Assembly: GCF_000162755.2 (NCBI RefSeq)
Contig: NZ_JH413801.1
Span: forward strand, 1-34,827
Reading direction: 5' to 3'
Length of the DNA stretch: 34,827 nt
From: Legionella drancourtii LLAP12
GTDB taxonomy: Bacteria; Pseudomonadota; Gammaproteobacteria; Legionellales; Legionellaceae
Both the position numbers and the translations under genes were made by a program. A model generated the notes under the pieces. That model was not told where the DNA came from, did no database searches, and worked only from the letters and a program-made list of their open reading frames with translations. Every line of letters begins with the position of its first letter. Position 1 is the first letter of the stretch. Shown in pieces: positions 1 to 7,410 of this stretch.

Positions 1-53
1 TGGGGCAGATGACCCAATAACCTATGGGATTTGTGTAAGCGGGCGATTTTTTT

Positions 54-971
54 TTATTCCGCTACTGCTTCTTCCAATACCGGTGCTTTAGCTCCTAAGA
101 CAGCTAAAAGATCATTCGTTAATTCACGCAACTCTCCAGACAGCAATGCCAAGGCCGCATCTCGCTGTTGTAATTCTTCATCAAGTTGCTTGATATCATT
201 AAAGTCATCAACCAGGTAATCAAGACTTTTCAGTTTTTTAAATGTAAAGTCGTGAGTTAACGTAAATTGAATTCGCTCTTTCCAGATTAAGGAAATTTCT
301 GCTGTTGCCATGCCTTGAGATAGTAAGGTTAAAATTTCTTCAGCTGGTAACTCATAGCCTTTGCAATGGACGCGTTTTTTTTCATCATCTAAAGAAAAGA
401 GCACGCAATCAGATGCCAATTGAAAATTAGCGGGCAGAGCGGCTGGAGACTGTATCCAGTCAGCAAAGCGTAAGGCGAGATTTTCAGTATGAGTCAGTGG
501 TTCAATCGTAATTCCAGAAACTGATTTACGTAATAGTGAGGTCAATTGTGATGCCTGAGTATTGCTAGAAGCATTAACAATGATGCGTTTACTGGCGCTA
601 TCTAGAATGGCTAATAGGCGTTTTTGTATGCAGAATGACTTTGGCAGTAATTCAAATTCAATATCTTCTGCCATTTGCGCTTTTTCAGTACGCTTAATGT
701 TTCGGCCGTGCTGTGTTTCCAGCGCTTGAACGCGTTCAGCCAGCATTTTATTAATTACTCCCCGAGGCAGTAAACGTTCTTCTTTACCCATACAAATCAG
801 AGAGCTGCCAGCAATCTCTTGTACCAATTCATCAGCGAAAACAGGAGTCCAGCCATAAATGAAACGTGCATGCGGTGGGCATGGCTTAAGAATATTCTCC
901 GCTAAATCAGCCATTAAATCACTGGCTTCGTCTAATTCGTATTGGTAAATAAGTGCATTGTTAAACCACAT
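54..971 (-). CDS. rdgC: Recombination-associated protein RdgC
   Basis: The 305-residue protein has the usual RdgC length (about 300). It opens with the family-typical MWFNNALIYQY and continues with the conserved stretch FIYGWTPVF near residue 37 and RLLPRGVINKML near residue 66. RdgC is a cytoplasmic ring-forming DNA-binding protein that restrains RecA-driven recombination; that role comes from the family. The start is supported by an AGGAG ribosome site six bases before the ATG. The gene begins 15 bases after the kup stop on the same strand, so the two are probably co-transcribed. The C-terminal third is charged and helical, as is normal for the family. Nothing looks damaged. The 53 bases between its stop and the window edge show no gene. 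Confidence 0.95.
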   Translation of the reverse strand: MWFNNALIYQYELDEASDLMADLAENILKPCPPHARFIYGWTPVFADELVQEIAGSSLICMGKEERLLPRGVINKMLAERVQALETQHGRNIKRTEKAQMAEDIEFELLPKSFCIQKRLLAILDSASKRIIVNASSNTQASQLTSLLRKSVSGITIEPLTHTENLALRFADWIQSPAALPANFQLASDCVLFSLDDEKKRVHCKGYELPAEEILTLLSQGMATAEISLIWKERIQFTLTHDFTFKKLKSLDYLVDDFNDIKQLDEELQQRDAALALLSGELRELTNDLLAVLGAKAPVLEEAVAE

Positions 972-986
972 AAAGGACTCCTGATG

Positions 987-2864
987 TTACATAATATAAT
1001 AAGTGCCTATTGCAATCGTCCTATTATACGGCAAATTATAGAATTCAATATTTAAATTTGCTGAATAATTGCGAATAAGAAATGCAAATAATCGTTCTTG
1101 CCAGAAAAAGGTCAAGGACCTTTTGTTTTTTGATGCCATGATATTGGGGATTTCAACCATATAGGTTGCTCGATCAATATTTAGTTTAAAGGGTAAAATA
1201 TTTTTGTCTGAGGCTCGTTCCAGTGCGCGTGGGATGGAAATTGTTTCCATAAATCCATAATGTAAGGTGAGGTTATATACCTTATCATCCAAGCAAGTTA
1301 CCTCATAACGTTGGCTGTAATGTACATAAGGAATATTACCAACCACATAATTAACGATGAGCACATGTTCTGGAACGGAGCGGCTAAGTTTTAAAAAATG
1401 CAGGAAGCTACCACCGCTTTTATCATAAACATCAGTGATAAACACGGCAGTTAAGTCATGCAGTTGATTCAAGCTTTTGTATTGTAATTGTTTAATAATT
1501 TTAGAAATATCTTCTTTGTTCATATAATAATTACAACGTAGATATTCCAGCCCATATTTCCAGGTGTACATAATTGTTGCTAAAAACAAGGCAAGAGTAA
1601 CAGGTACCCAGCCGCCAGTTAAAAATTTATGCGCATTTGAACTAAGAAAGGCTAAGTCTATGCTGAGAAACAAGCCAAATATAAGGCCCGATGCTATTTT
1701 TGACCATTTCCAAATAGAAATAGCGGTATAAGCAACCATAAAGTCTACCATGAGCATGTAGGCATTTACGGCGATTCCATAAGCATGCGCCATGTTATCT
1801 GACGTTTTGAAGGTAAAGGTGAGGGCTATGGTTCCAGCAAATAAGATAAAATTAATTTGTGGTACATAAATTTGGCCAGAATACTCCTTTGATGTCTGAA
1901 TGATGGGAATACGTGGGCATAAGCCTAATAAAACAGCTTGTTTCGTTAACGAAAAAGTTGCTGAAATTACTGCCTGCGAGGCAATGATGGTGGCAATCGT
2001 TGCCAGAATAATTAGCGGTACATAAAACCAGCTCGGTGCAATCATATAGAAGGGATTGCTAATTGCTTCTGGATGTAAAAGTAAATTTGCCCCTTGGCCA
2101 AAATAGCTTAATATTAAACAGGGAAGAACCAAGGCAAACCAGCTAAAGCGAATAGGATTTTTGCCAAAATGGCCTATATCTGCATAAAGCGCTTCGCCAC
2201 CGGTAACAACCAGAAAAATACCACCTAATAACAAAAAGCCTTTAAAGCCAGTATCGTGCAGTAAGGTAAAAGCATAATAAGGATTAATTGCTTTAAGAAC
2301 TATAGGGGCTGCAATTATTTGAATTAAGCCAAGAATGGCAATGGTGCAAAACCAAATAAATGTTAATGGGCCAAAAAGATAGCCAATACTGGCGGTGCCT
2401 CTTGATTGCAGCATAAAGATAAAGATTAGAATGGTAGCGGAGGTTGGTAAAATATAGGGGGTAAATGAGCTTGAGAGTGTACCCATGCCTTCTACGGCAC
2501 TGAGCACAGAGATTGCAGGAGTAAGCATCCCATCCCCTAATAAGAGACCAGCTCCGAATATAGCAAATATATAAAATAGCGGGATATGCTTTGCATTTTT
2601 ATGCTTCATCAGAGCGAGGAGGGCAAGAATACCTCCTTCGCCCTCGTTATCAGCACGAAAAATCATGATTAAGTATTTAAAAGAAATAATTATAATCAAA
2701 CACCAAAATATGAGTGATAAAACACCCAAAATATTAGAGGGTGTGACACTTAAATTATCCAGTGTTACTTTTAAAGCATATAAAGGGCTAGTACCAATAT
2801 CCCCGAATACAACACCTAAAGCACCTATAGTTAGTCCATAGGAGAGTTTATCTGTCTTTTCCAT
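987..2864 (-). CDS. kup: Kup-type low-affinity potassium transporter
   Basis: This is an integral membrane potassium:proton symporter of the Kup/HAK/KT family, about 625 residues with many hydrophobic segments in the first 440 residues and a soluble C-terminal part, as the family has. The signature GDIGTSPLYALK lies at about residues 21-32, and GEGGILALLAL follows in the first third. I start at MEKTDKLSYG (2864), which lines up with the family start and has AAGGTG about ten bases upstream. In-frame ATGs further upstream (to 2894) would add up to ten residues and cannot be excluded. Legionella genomes usually carry several kup paralogues, so I do not number this one. It is followed closely by rdgC. 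Confidence 0.93.
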   Translation of the reverse strand: MEKTDKLSYGLTIGALGVVFGDIGTSPLYALKVTLDNLSVTPSNILGVLSLIFWCLIIIISFKYLIMIFRADNEGEGGILALLALMKHKNAKHIPLFYIFAIFGAGLLLGDGMLTPAISVLSAVEGMGTLSSSFTPYILPTSATILIFIFMLQSRGTASIGYLFGPLTFIWFCTIAILGLIQIIAAPIVLKAINPYYAFTLLHDTGFKGFLLLGGIFLVVTGGEALYADIGHFGKNPIRFSWFALVLPCLILSYFGQGANLLLHPEAISNPFYMIAPSWFYVPLIILATIATIIASQAVISATFSLTKQAVLLGLCPRIPIIQTSKEYSGQIYVPQINFILFAGTIALTFTFKTSDNMAHAYGIAVNAYMLMVDFMVAYTAISIWKWSKIASGLIFGLFLSIDLAFLSSNAHKFLTGGWVPVTLALFLATIMYTWKYGLEYLRCNYYMNKEDISKIIKQLQYKSLNQLHDLTAVFITDVYDKSGGSFLHFLKLSRSVPEHVLIVNYVVGNIPYVHYSQRYEVTCLDDKVYNLTLHYGFMETISIPRALERASDKNILPFKLNIDRATYMVEIPNIMASKNKRSLTFFWQERLFAFLIRNYSANLNIEFYNLPYNRTIAIGTYYIM

Positions 2865-2913
2865 AGAAATTGTGCACCTTAAGTTCATACTCAAAAATTA
2901 ATTAATCAGCATA

Positions 2914-3864
2914 TTACCAGTAAGCATTAATCGCTAAAACATAGGTTATAAAACGCGATGTATTTTTTCCTTTTACGGGGAACCAAACACCGCCGATAAG
3001 TCCTAAATTTGAAGTAAAGTTGTATTCAAGCGCCGGCGCAAGTCCGTATTCATAATACTGTTTAGAACCCACATTCACCGAGTTATCATTGATAATATCT
3101 AAAATACCATTAAAACGCGTTGCTTGTCCCTCAGAATAATATCCTTCCATTACCGCTACCCAATTTTGGGTCAGGGTGTATTCAAAAGCTAGATCCACGT
3201 TATCTTCAGCACCAGGGTTAATAATCCCATTGGTATTTATTGAGCCACCAAAACTGTTAAGGCCATGGACATTAACGGTGGAGGAAATTAAACGCGACAC
3301 TATTAAGCGGGTACGCAAAAAATGCTGGTCATAAATTTCTCTTAGGTACTGAAAGTTTAAAGAGACGAGTGTGCGATAACTCCCTAAGCCTGTCGCATCA
3401 GTACCTAAAAATGCAGGATTTAATTGTTCGTATTCACCGGTAGGGAATGTTTCTTGGACAAAAAAACGTACGTCAGGACGCCATTTTGATTTTTTTTGTT
3501 CCAATAGTTGAATCCCTGCACCAACAGCGGTATCGGTGATTCGGTGGTAACTTACCCCTTGGGTATTGTTAAATGCATAAGGGACAGACAATTGGATGTC
3601 TAGCCAATCGGTAAAACCATGGGTTAATAGGGGGTTAAAAACCAAACTTTTAAATTGAGGAATTCGATGAATCTTACTATTATTATCGTACTGACCCGTA
3701 GTAAATACATCAAGGCCATAAAGTTCGAAGTTCGTATGGCCTCGGGCGACGTTATGTCCTGCGGGAGCAAGTATGGGGCCAGTAAACCAAGGATCTGCAT
3801 AAGTAATTCCGGTAAATATACTGATACAAAGAAAAAGAAAGACGTTTTTTACATATTGTGACAT
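2914..3864 (-). CDS. Secreted, probable outer-membrane beta-barrel protein of unknown function
   Basis: The frame is open further upstream, to 4077, but that part overlaps the rlmI start on the other strand. The ATG at 3864 gives a clean signal peptide: MSQYVKN, then a hydrophobic core, then ITYA before the predicted cut at about residue 23. The mature protein of about 293 residues is rich in alternating aromatic and polar residues (for example WVAVMEGYYSEGQ and YGLAPALEYNFTSNLGLIGGVW) and ends in a C-terminal Trp. These are typical of outer-membrane barrels. It resembles transporter- or MetA-pathway-like barrel proteins in general style only, so I give no substrate. It follows a divergent intergenic region of about 140 bases shared with rlmI and lies 49 bases upstream of kup, so it could be co-transcribed with kup. 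Confidence 0.75.
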   Translation of the reverse strand: MSQYVKNVFLFLCISIFTGITYADPWFTGPILAPAGHNVARGHTNFELYGLDVFTTGQYDNNSKIHRIPQFKSLVFNPLLTHGFTDWLDIQLSVPYAFNNTQGVSYHRITDTAVGAGIQLLEQKKSKWRPDVRFFVQETFPTGEYEQLNPAFLGTDATGLGSYRTLVSLNFQYLREIYDQHFLRTRLIVSRLISSTVNVHGLNSFGGSINTNGIINPGAEDNVDLAFEYTLTQNWVAVMEGYYSEGQATRFNGILDIINDNSVNVGSKQYYEYGLAPALEYNFTSNLGLIGGVWFPVKGKNTSRFITYVLAINAYW

Positions 3865-4003
3865 TGTTACAGTCCCTATTTTTATTCTGATTGAGGGGGT
3901 TGTTTTAAATTGGCCTGGGAGTACTTGTTTTCGAAGTATATCTATTGCAGGTCTATGGTTCTTTGTGTAGATTAGCCCATTTTTGTTCTTTGGGAAATAG
4001 AAA

Positions 4004-5176
4004 ATGAACGCAAAAGTTATTTTGCTCGCAGCAAAACAAAATACTGTATTACGAGGCCATCCGTGGATTTTCCCCAAAGCTATCGGCCGTACTTCTGGAA
4101 AATTAAGTACTGGAAATCTGGTTGATATTTATAATGCCGATGAAGTCTTAGTTGGTGTTGGTGTATATAATGAACATTCATTATATAGGGTAAGAGTATT
4201 AGCACTGAGCAATGAGCATATTGATATGAGTAGTTTTTATGCATTGATTACTCATCGCCTGAAACAAGCAAAGCAGGTGCGTGATTGTTTAAATTTACCT
4301 AATGAACAGACGACTGCTTATCGGTTTTTCAATAGCGAGGCAGATGGTCTTTCTGGATTGACGATCGATCGTTTTAATCAAGTCTGTGTTGTTGCCAGTT
4401 CTGCTTATTGGGTGGAATTAAATAAAGAAGTGATTACTAAGGCGTTGCAAGAATTAGTTCCTGGTGATCAAATTATTTGGATGTCCCAAAGCAAGCCACT
4501 CGGACAAGATGGCTGGAAACAAGTAAGCCCACAAGAAACACAGCAAAGTGCCCAGGTTCTTGAGGCAGGAGTGATCTACCAGGTTGAATTTGGCAGTGCG
4601 CAAAAAACCGGTTTATTTATTGACCAAAGAGAAAATCACCAACGCATAGCGCAATTAGCTAAGGGTAAGAGAGTATTAGACCTTTATAGTTACACGGGCG
4701 GGTTTGCATTGCATGCAGCAAAAGCTGGGGCAACAAGCGTTACGGCCGTGGACAGTTCGGCACAAGCGATTGCCCAAGGTCGGAAGAATGCTGAATTAAA
4801 TAATTTGACTAATATTGAGTTTATTGAAGCGGATGCGCGTGATTATTTGGCTCAAGCCGGTAATTATGATGTTGTGACTCTTGATCCACCCAAATTAGTG
4901 CCCTCGCAGCAACACGTACATCGTGCTAAAAATTATTATCGCTTTTTGCATCGCGAAGTCTTCAAGCATATGAAGTCAGGTTCTTTATTAATGACCTGCA
5001 ATTGTTCTTCGGCACTTTCAGCGCAAGAATTTTGTTCTTTAGTCAGTTCACAGGCTGGGGTGGTAGGTAAACAGGCACGTATTTTGGGTGTTTATGGCCC
5101 TGCAAGTTGCCACCCAACCTTGGCTTCATTTCCTGAAGGGAATTATCTAACAGCGGTTTTATTAGCCGTAGTTTGA
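4004..5176 (+). CDS. rlmI: 23S rRNA m5C methyltransferase, RlmI family
   Basis: The 390-residue protein has an N-terminal PUA-like RNA-binding domain (LRGHPWIFPKAI near residue 17, then GNLVDIYN). A class I SAM-dependent methyltransferase domain follows. The SAM loop is in VLDLYSYTGGFALHAAKAGA (about 225-244), the acidic strand in VTAVDSS, motif IV in VTLDPPK, and the cysteine motif MTCNCSS near 335 is as in RlmI (formerly YccW), which modifies C1962 of E. coli 23S rRNA. Length matches the family (about 396). It is divergent from the secreted-protein gene. A strong hairpin follows its stop. Its last 12 codons, together with downstream DNA, are repeated at about 6880, which suggests an insertion event at the 3' end of this gene. 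The resident copy is intact. Confidence 0.92.
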   Translation: MNAKVILLAAKQNTVLRGHPWIFPKAIGRTSGKLSTGNLVDIYNADEVLVGVGVYNEHSLYRVRVLALSNEHIDMSSFYALITHRLKQAKQVRDCLNLPNEQTTAYRFFNSEADGLSGLTIDRFNQVCVVASSAYWVELNKEVITKALQELVPGDQIIWMSQSKPLGQDGWKQVSPQETQQSAQVLEAGVIYQVEFGSAQKTGLFIDQRENHQRIAQLAKGKRVLDLYSYTGGFALHAAKAGATSVTAVDSSAQAIAQGRKNAELNNLTNIEFIEADARDYLAQAGNYDVVTLDPPKLVPSQQHVHRAKNYYRFLHREVFKHMKSGSLLMTCNCSSALSAQEFCSLVSSQAGVVGKQARILGVYGPASCHPTLASFPEGNYLTAVLLAVV

Positions 5177-5188
5177 TTCGGGTAAAAA

Positions 5189-5216
5189 AATATCTCCCCG
5201 TGAGCGGGGAGATATT
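5189..5216 (+). terminator. Hairpin after rlmI
   Basis: A perfect inverted repeat with 12-base arms (AATATCTCCCCG and CGGGGAGATATT) and the loop TGAG starts 13 bases after the rlmI stop. The T-rich stretch comes several bases later, from about 5224, so it is a strong hairpin but not a textbook intrinsic terminator. A degraded version of the same hairpin lies in the second copy at about 6932-6959. Confidence 0.65.
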
Positions 5217-5244
5217 GGTGTCGTTAAATTTTTTTGCAAAAAAT

Positions 5245-5480
5245 ATCCAAGTCAAGACTGTTTTTTATTTTTTTATTTGTTATCATACCCCCAGTATTTC
5301 CTCTAGCTAGTCTAAAATCCTTCTGTGGATAATTCTTCTAAGTAATTCGCATAACTAAAATACACTTATACTCTTATTATTGGGGAAATCCTTATTCTAT
5401 AAGGCTTTTAGCCTATTTTTCATATCCAATATTAAAAATTATTTATCCACAATTTCTGTGGATAACCTTGTGTATAGGCT
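5245..5480. promoter_or_regulatory. DnaA-box cluster with T-rich tract, origin-like, copy 1
   Basis: An almost pure T/A tract (about 5258-5284) is followed by DnaA boxes. TGTGGATAA lies at 5324-5332, TTATCCACA at 5443-5451 and TGTGGATAA at 5457-5465, all perfect matches to TTATCCACA on one strand or the other. A weaker TGTGTATAG lies at 5469-5477. The second and third boxes face each other across five bases. The layout (AT-rich tract beside boxes over about 235 bp) resembles an oriC, but datA- or DARS-type DnaA-binding sites are equally possible. No dnaA, dnaN, gidA or other origin-linked gene is in the window. Confidence 0.6.
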
Positions 5481-5674
5481 GTAAAACACTTTGTATTTTC
5501 AGTGTGGTTGCTAATGCTTCAGAATTTAGCAAAGTGTTTGGTACTGGATTTTTGCTATTTCACCTGGGAGCCGACTATAAGTTTGTGTATCTTAAACTAA
5601 TGTAAGTTTCGGATAAGAAATTTATGATACATTCGATAGCCTGGGTTTGCCGCACCGAGGCTGCTATGACTAAA

Positions 5675-6697
5675 CTAAGCAAGTGTACTTCTAAACGAGT
5701 TAATATAATGATTGAGTTCGGACGGTAGTTTCGCTTGACACGTTTCTCGTGGAAAGATCCTTTTTTGGGCTATAAAGAAAGCACATCTGTTTAATAAGGA
5801 GGGGGCAGAAATTTTAAAGCCGAAGGTTCGGTAGGCACGAGCATCATTCCTTCGCAAAGAGGGTTCAAGATTTATGTGTTTCTCATCATATAGAATAATA
5901 TTATCGGCATGGTCAAAACGGTTTTGAATCGCTTGACGTTGAGATTGTCCCATTGTTTTTAGTTCAGAATAGTAGAGGCCAACTGATACAATATTAACTG
6001 GAATTGCATCAAAGATGATCTTGAGCTCCTTTGCTGATTTATCCCCAAGGTTATTCCTGCCTAAATCAAGGTGGGTAACTTCTGTTTCTTTTAGGCTGCT
6101 AAACAGAGTAGCCAGCTGCGCAGCTGATTTTTGCCCAAGATTATTCATGCATAAATCAAGATGAGTAACACTTGTCCCTTTTAGGGAGCCAAACAGGGAA
6201 GCGAGTATCCTATTTGAGCTGGATCCAAGGATATTCCTACTTAAATTAAGATGAGTGATCCCTGTCTCTTTGAGAGCGCTGAGTGGGCTTGTCTGCCCCA
6301 CATCTAATTTCCCCCCAAGGCAATTCCTACTTAGGTTAAGATGGGTGACTTCTGTTTCTTTGAGGAAGCTTAACAGGGATGCTAGCGCTGCACCAAATTT
6401 GTAAAGATCATTCAGGCTTAAATCAAGAGAGTTAATTCTTGTCTTTTTCAAAGTATCTAAAACGGCAGTCAATTCATCAACGGATCTTTGGTAAAACTCA
6501 TTCAGGCTTAAATCAAGGGAGATAATCCCTGTCTCTATCAACGCACCTAAAACGGCAGTCAGCTCATCAACGGATCTTTTGTGAAATGCATTCATGCTTA
6601 AATCAAGCTGGGTGATCTCGGTCCCTTTTAGAGCTCTGATTTCAGCAACTATTTGGTTTATCGGCTTATCAGCAAAGTATATTTTTTTTCCACTCAT
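5675..6697 (-). CDS. Leucine-rich-repeat protein, candidate Dot/Icm effector
   Basis: The 340-residue protein has about seven LRRs of the ribonuclease-inhibitor type between residues 20 and 235, each with a core such as ITQLDLSMNAF, VTHLNLSRNCLG or VTHLDLGRNNLG and a helical half such as SVDELTAVLGAL. No signal peptide or membrane segment is seen. The C-terminal 100 residues are not LRR and end in KLPSELNHYINSF, a helix pattern that resembles the LPxEL start of F-box-like or other short helical motifs in Legionella effectors. A GAGG ribosome site precedes the ATG. It lies alone between the two copies of the DnaA-box repeat. Effector status is inferred from genus and architecture. LRR domains usually bind host proteins, but no partner can be named. 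Confidence 0.8.
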   Translation of the reverse strand: MSGKKIYFADKPINQIVAEIRALKGTEITQLDLSMNAFHKRSVDELTAVLGALIETGIISLDLSLNEFYQRSVDELTAVLDTLKKTRINSLDLSLNDLYKFGAALASLLSFLKETEVTHLNLSRNCLGGKLDVGQTSPLSALKETGITHLNLSRNILGSSSNRILASLFGSLKGTSVTHLDLCMNNLGQKSAAQLATLFSSLKETEVTHLDLGRNNLGDKSAKELKIIFDAIPVNIVSVGLYYSELKTMGQSQRQAIQNRFDHADNIILYDEKHINLEPSLRRNDARAYRTFGFKISAPSLLNRCAFFIAQKRIFPRETCQAKLPSELNHYINSFRSTLA

Positions 6698-6744
6698 CTA
6701 TTGTTCCTCGGAAAATGGTCTAGCGAGATTAATTTTTTGCAACA

Positions 6745-6760
6745 CAGCTTAACAGCTTAA
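6745..6760 (-). promoter_or_regulatory. Tandem TTAAGCTG repeat upstream of the LRR gene
   Basis: Two adjacent copies of CAGCTTAA (TTAAGCTG on the coding strand) lie about 48 bases before the LRR start, followed by TTGCAAAAAATTAATC. Direct repeats with a TTAA core recall PmrA/PhoP-type boxes, which control many Legionella effector genes. The spacing does not match the published pattern as I remember it, so the regulator is a guess. Confidence 0.3.
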
Positions 6761-6880
6761 TTCCAATATGGAAATTTTAATAACCAATCTAAAAATTAAG
6801 CTCGCTTCGCTCCATCGTTGGGTTTCGCGAGTTAAGTATTAACCTACATTTGCTCTTAATTATCTTTAACTTATTCTACA

Positions 6881-7305
6881 GAGAATTATCTGAGCGCAGT
6901 TTTATTGGCAGTGATTTGACTTGTGCAAAAAGTATCTCCTCGTGAACGGGGGGATATTTTGTATGATTTACATTTTTTTATAAAAAATATCCAAGTCAAG
7001 ACTGTTTTTTATTTTTTTATTTGTTACTATACCCAGGCATTTCTTCTCGTTAGTCTAAAATCCTTCTGTGGATAATTTTTCTAAGTAATTCGCATAACTA
7101 AAATACACTTATACTCTTGTTATTAGGAAAATCCTTATTTTATAAGGCTCTTAGCCTATTTTTTATATTTAATCTTAAAAATTATTTATCCACAATTTCT
7201 GTGGATAACCTTGTGTATAGGCTGTAAAACATCATGTATTTTCGGTGCAGTTGCAGCATGCTGCAGAACTTGTCAATGTGTTCGGTGGATCTTTGAGCGG
7301 AAAAC
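6881..7305. repeat. Long direct repeat, copy 2, with an orphan rlmI 3' tail
   Basis: This matches copy 1 at 5138-5567. At 6884-6919 it reads NYLSAVLLAVI and a stop in the rlmI frame, but no gene precedes it, so it is a detached 3' end. Most differences from the resident tail are at third codon positions or conservative (T to S, V to I), which suggests the tail diverged while still part of a functional rlmI, for example in another species. The noncoding part is closer to copy 1 than the coding tail is. Confidence 0.88.
6987..7223. promoter_or_regulatory. DnaA-box cluster with T-rich tract, origin-like, copy 2
   Basis: Perfect DnaA boxes lie at 7067-7075 (TGTGGATAA), 7186-7194 (TTATCCACA) and 7200-7208 (TGTGGATAA). 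A weaker TGTGTATAG lies at 7212-7220, and a T-rich tract runs from about 7002 to 7024. The spacings equal those of copy 1 exactly. None of the 12 differences between the copies in this core touches a box. Confidence 0.6.
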
Positions 7306-7410
7306 TGATGATTCTAGTCCATTCCTAATTTTAACTGTTCTAAAATAAAATGAATATTAAACTCTACTATAATTAGAAATAATATTGATCTTGTTAAAGA
7401 AGCCACAATA

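Larger units (their letters stand above)
5138..5567. repeat. Long direct repeat, copy 1 (rlmI tail plus DnaA-box region)
   Basis: This segment is repeated at about 6881-7305 in the same orientation, with an offset of 1743-1744 bases. It includes the last codons of rlmI (encoding NYLTAVLLAVV), the hairpin, a T-rich tract, three perfect DnaA boxes and about 90 bases beyond. From 5311 to 5490, I count 12 differences in 180 aligned bases against the second copy. The coding tail is less similar (8 differences in 36). The copies flank the LRR gene. End points are approximate because similarity fades gradually. Confidence 0.9.
5177..5674. other. Intergenic region between rlmI and the LRR gene
   Basis: This stretch of nearly 500 bases holds the rlmI hairpin and the first copy of the DnaA-box region. 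From about 5568 it holds unique sequence with no gene that I can support. rlmI and the LRR gene converge here. The last part, about 5600-5660, is slightly richer in G and C but shows no clear terminator for the LRR gene. Confidence 0.7.
6698..7410. other. Intergenic region between the LRR and ankyrin/C58-like genes
   Basis: These 713 bases lie between divergent genes. They hold the LRR promoter side and a GC-richer patch at about 6790-6835 (GCTCGCTTCGCTCCATCG, resembling a common dispersed intergenic motif). The second copy of the rlmI tail and DnaA-box region runs from about 6881 to 7305. A promoter-like TATAAT for the next gene lies at 7368-7373. No further gene is supported. Confidence 0.7.

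Noticed and set aside
3865-4077. N-terminal extension of the secreted-protein gene into the rlmI start region
   Set aside because: It overlaps the rlmI start on the other strand, and the internal ATG at 3864 gives a perfect signal peptide.
5177-5567. The long repeat as a classical insertion sequence
   Set aside because: It encodes no transposase and has no inverted ends. One copy includes the true end of rlmI, so it is a duplicated chromosomal segment.
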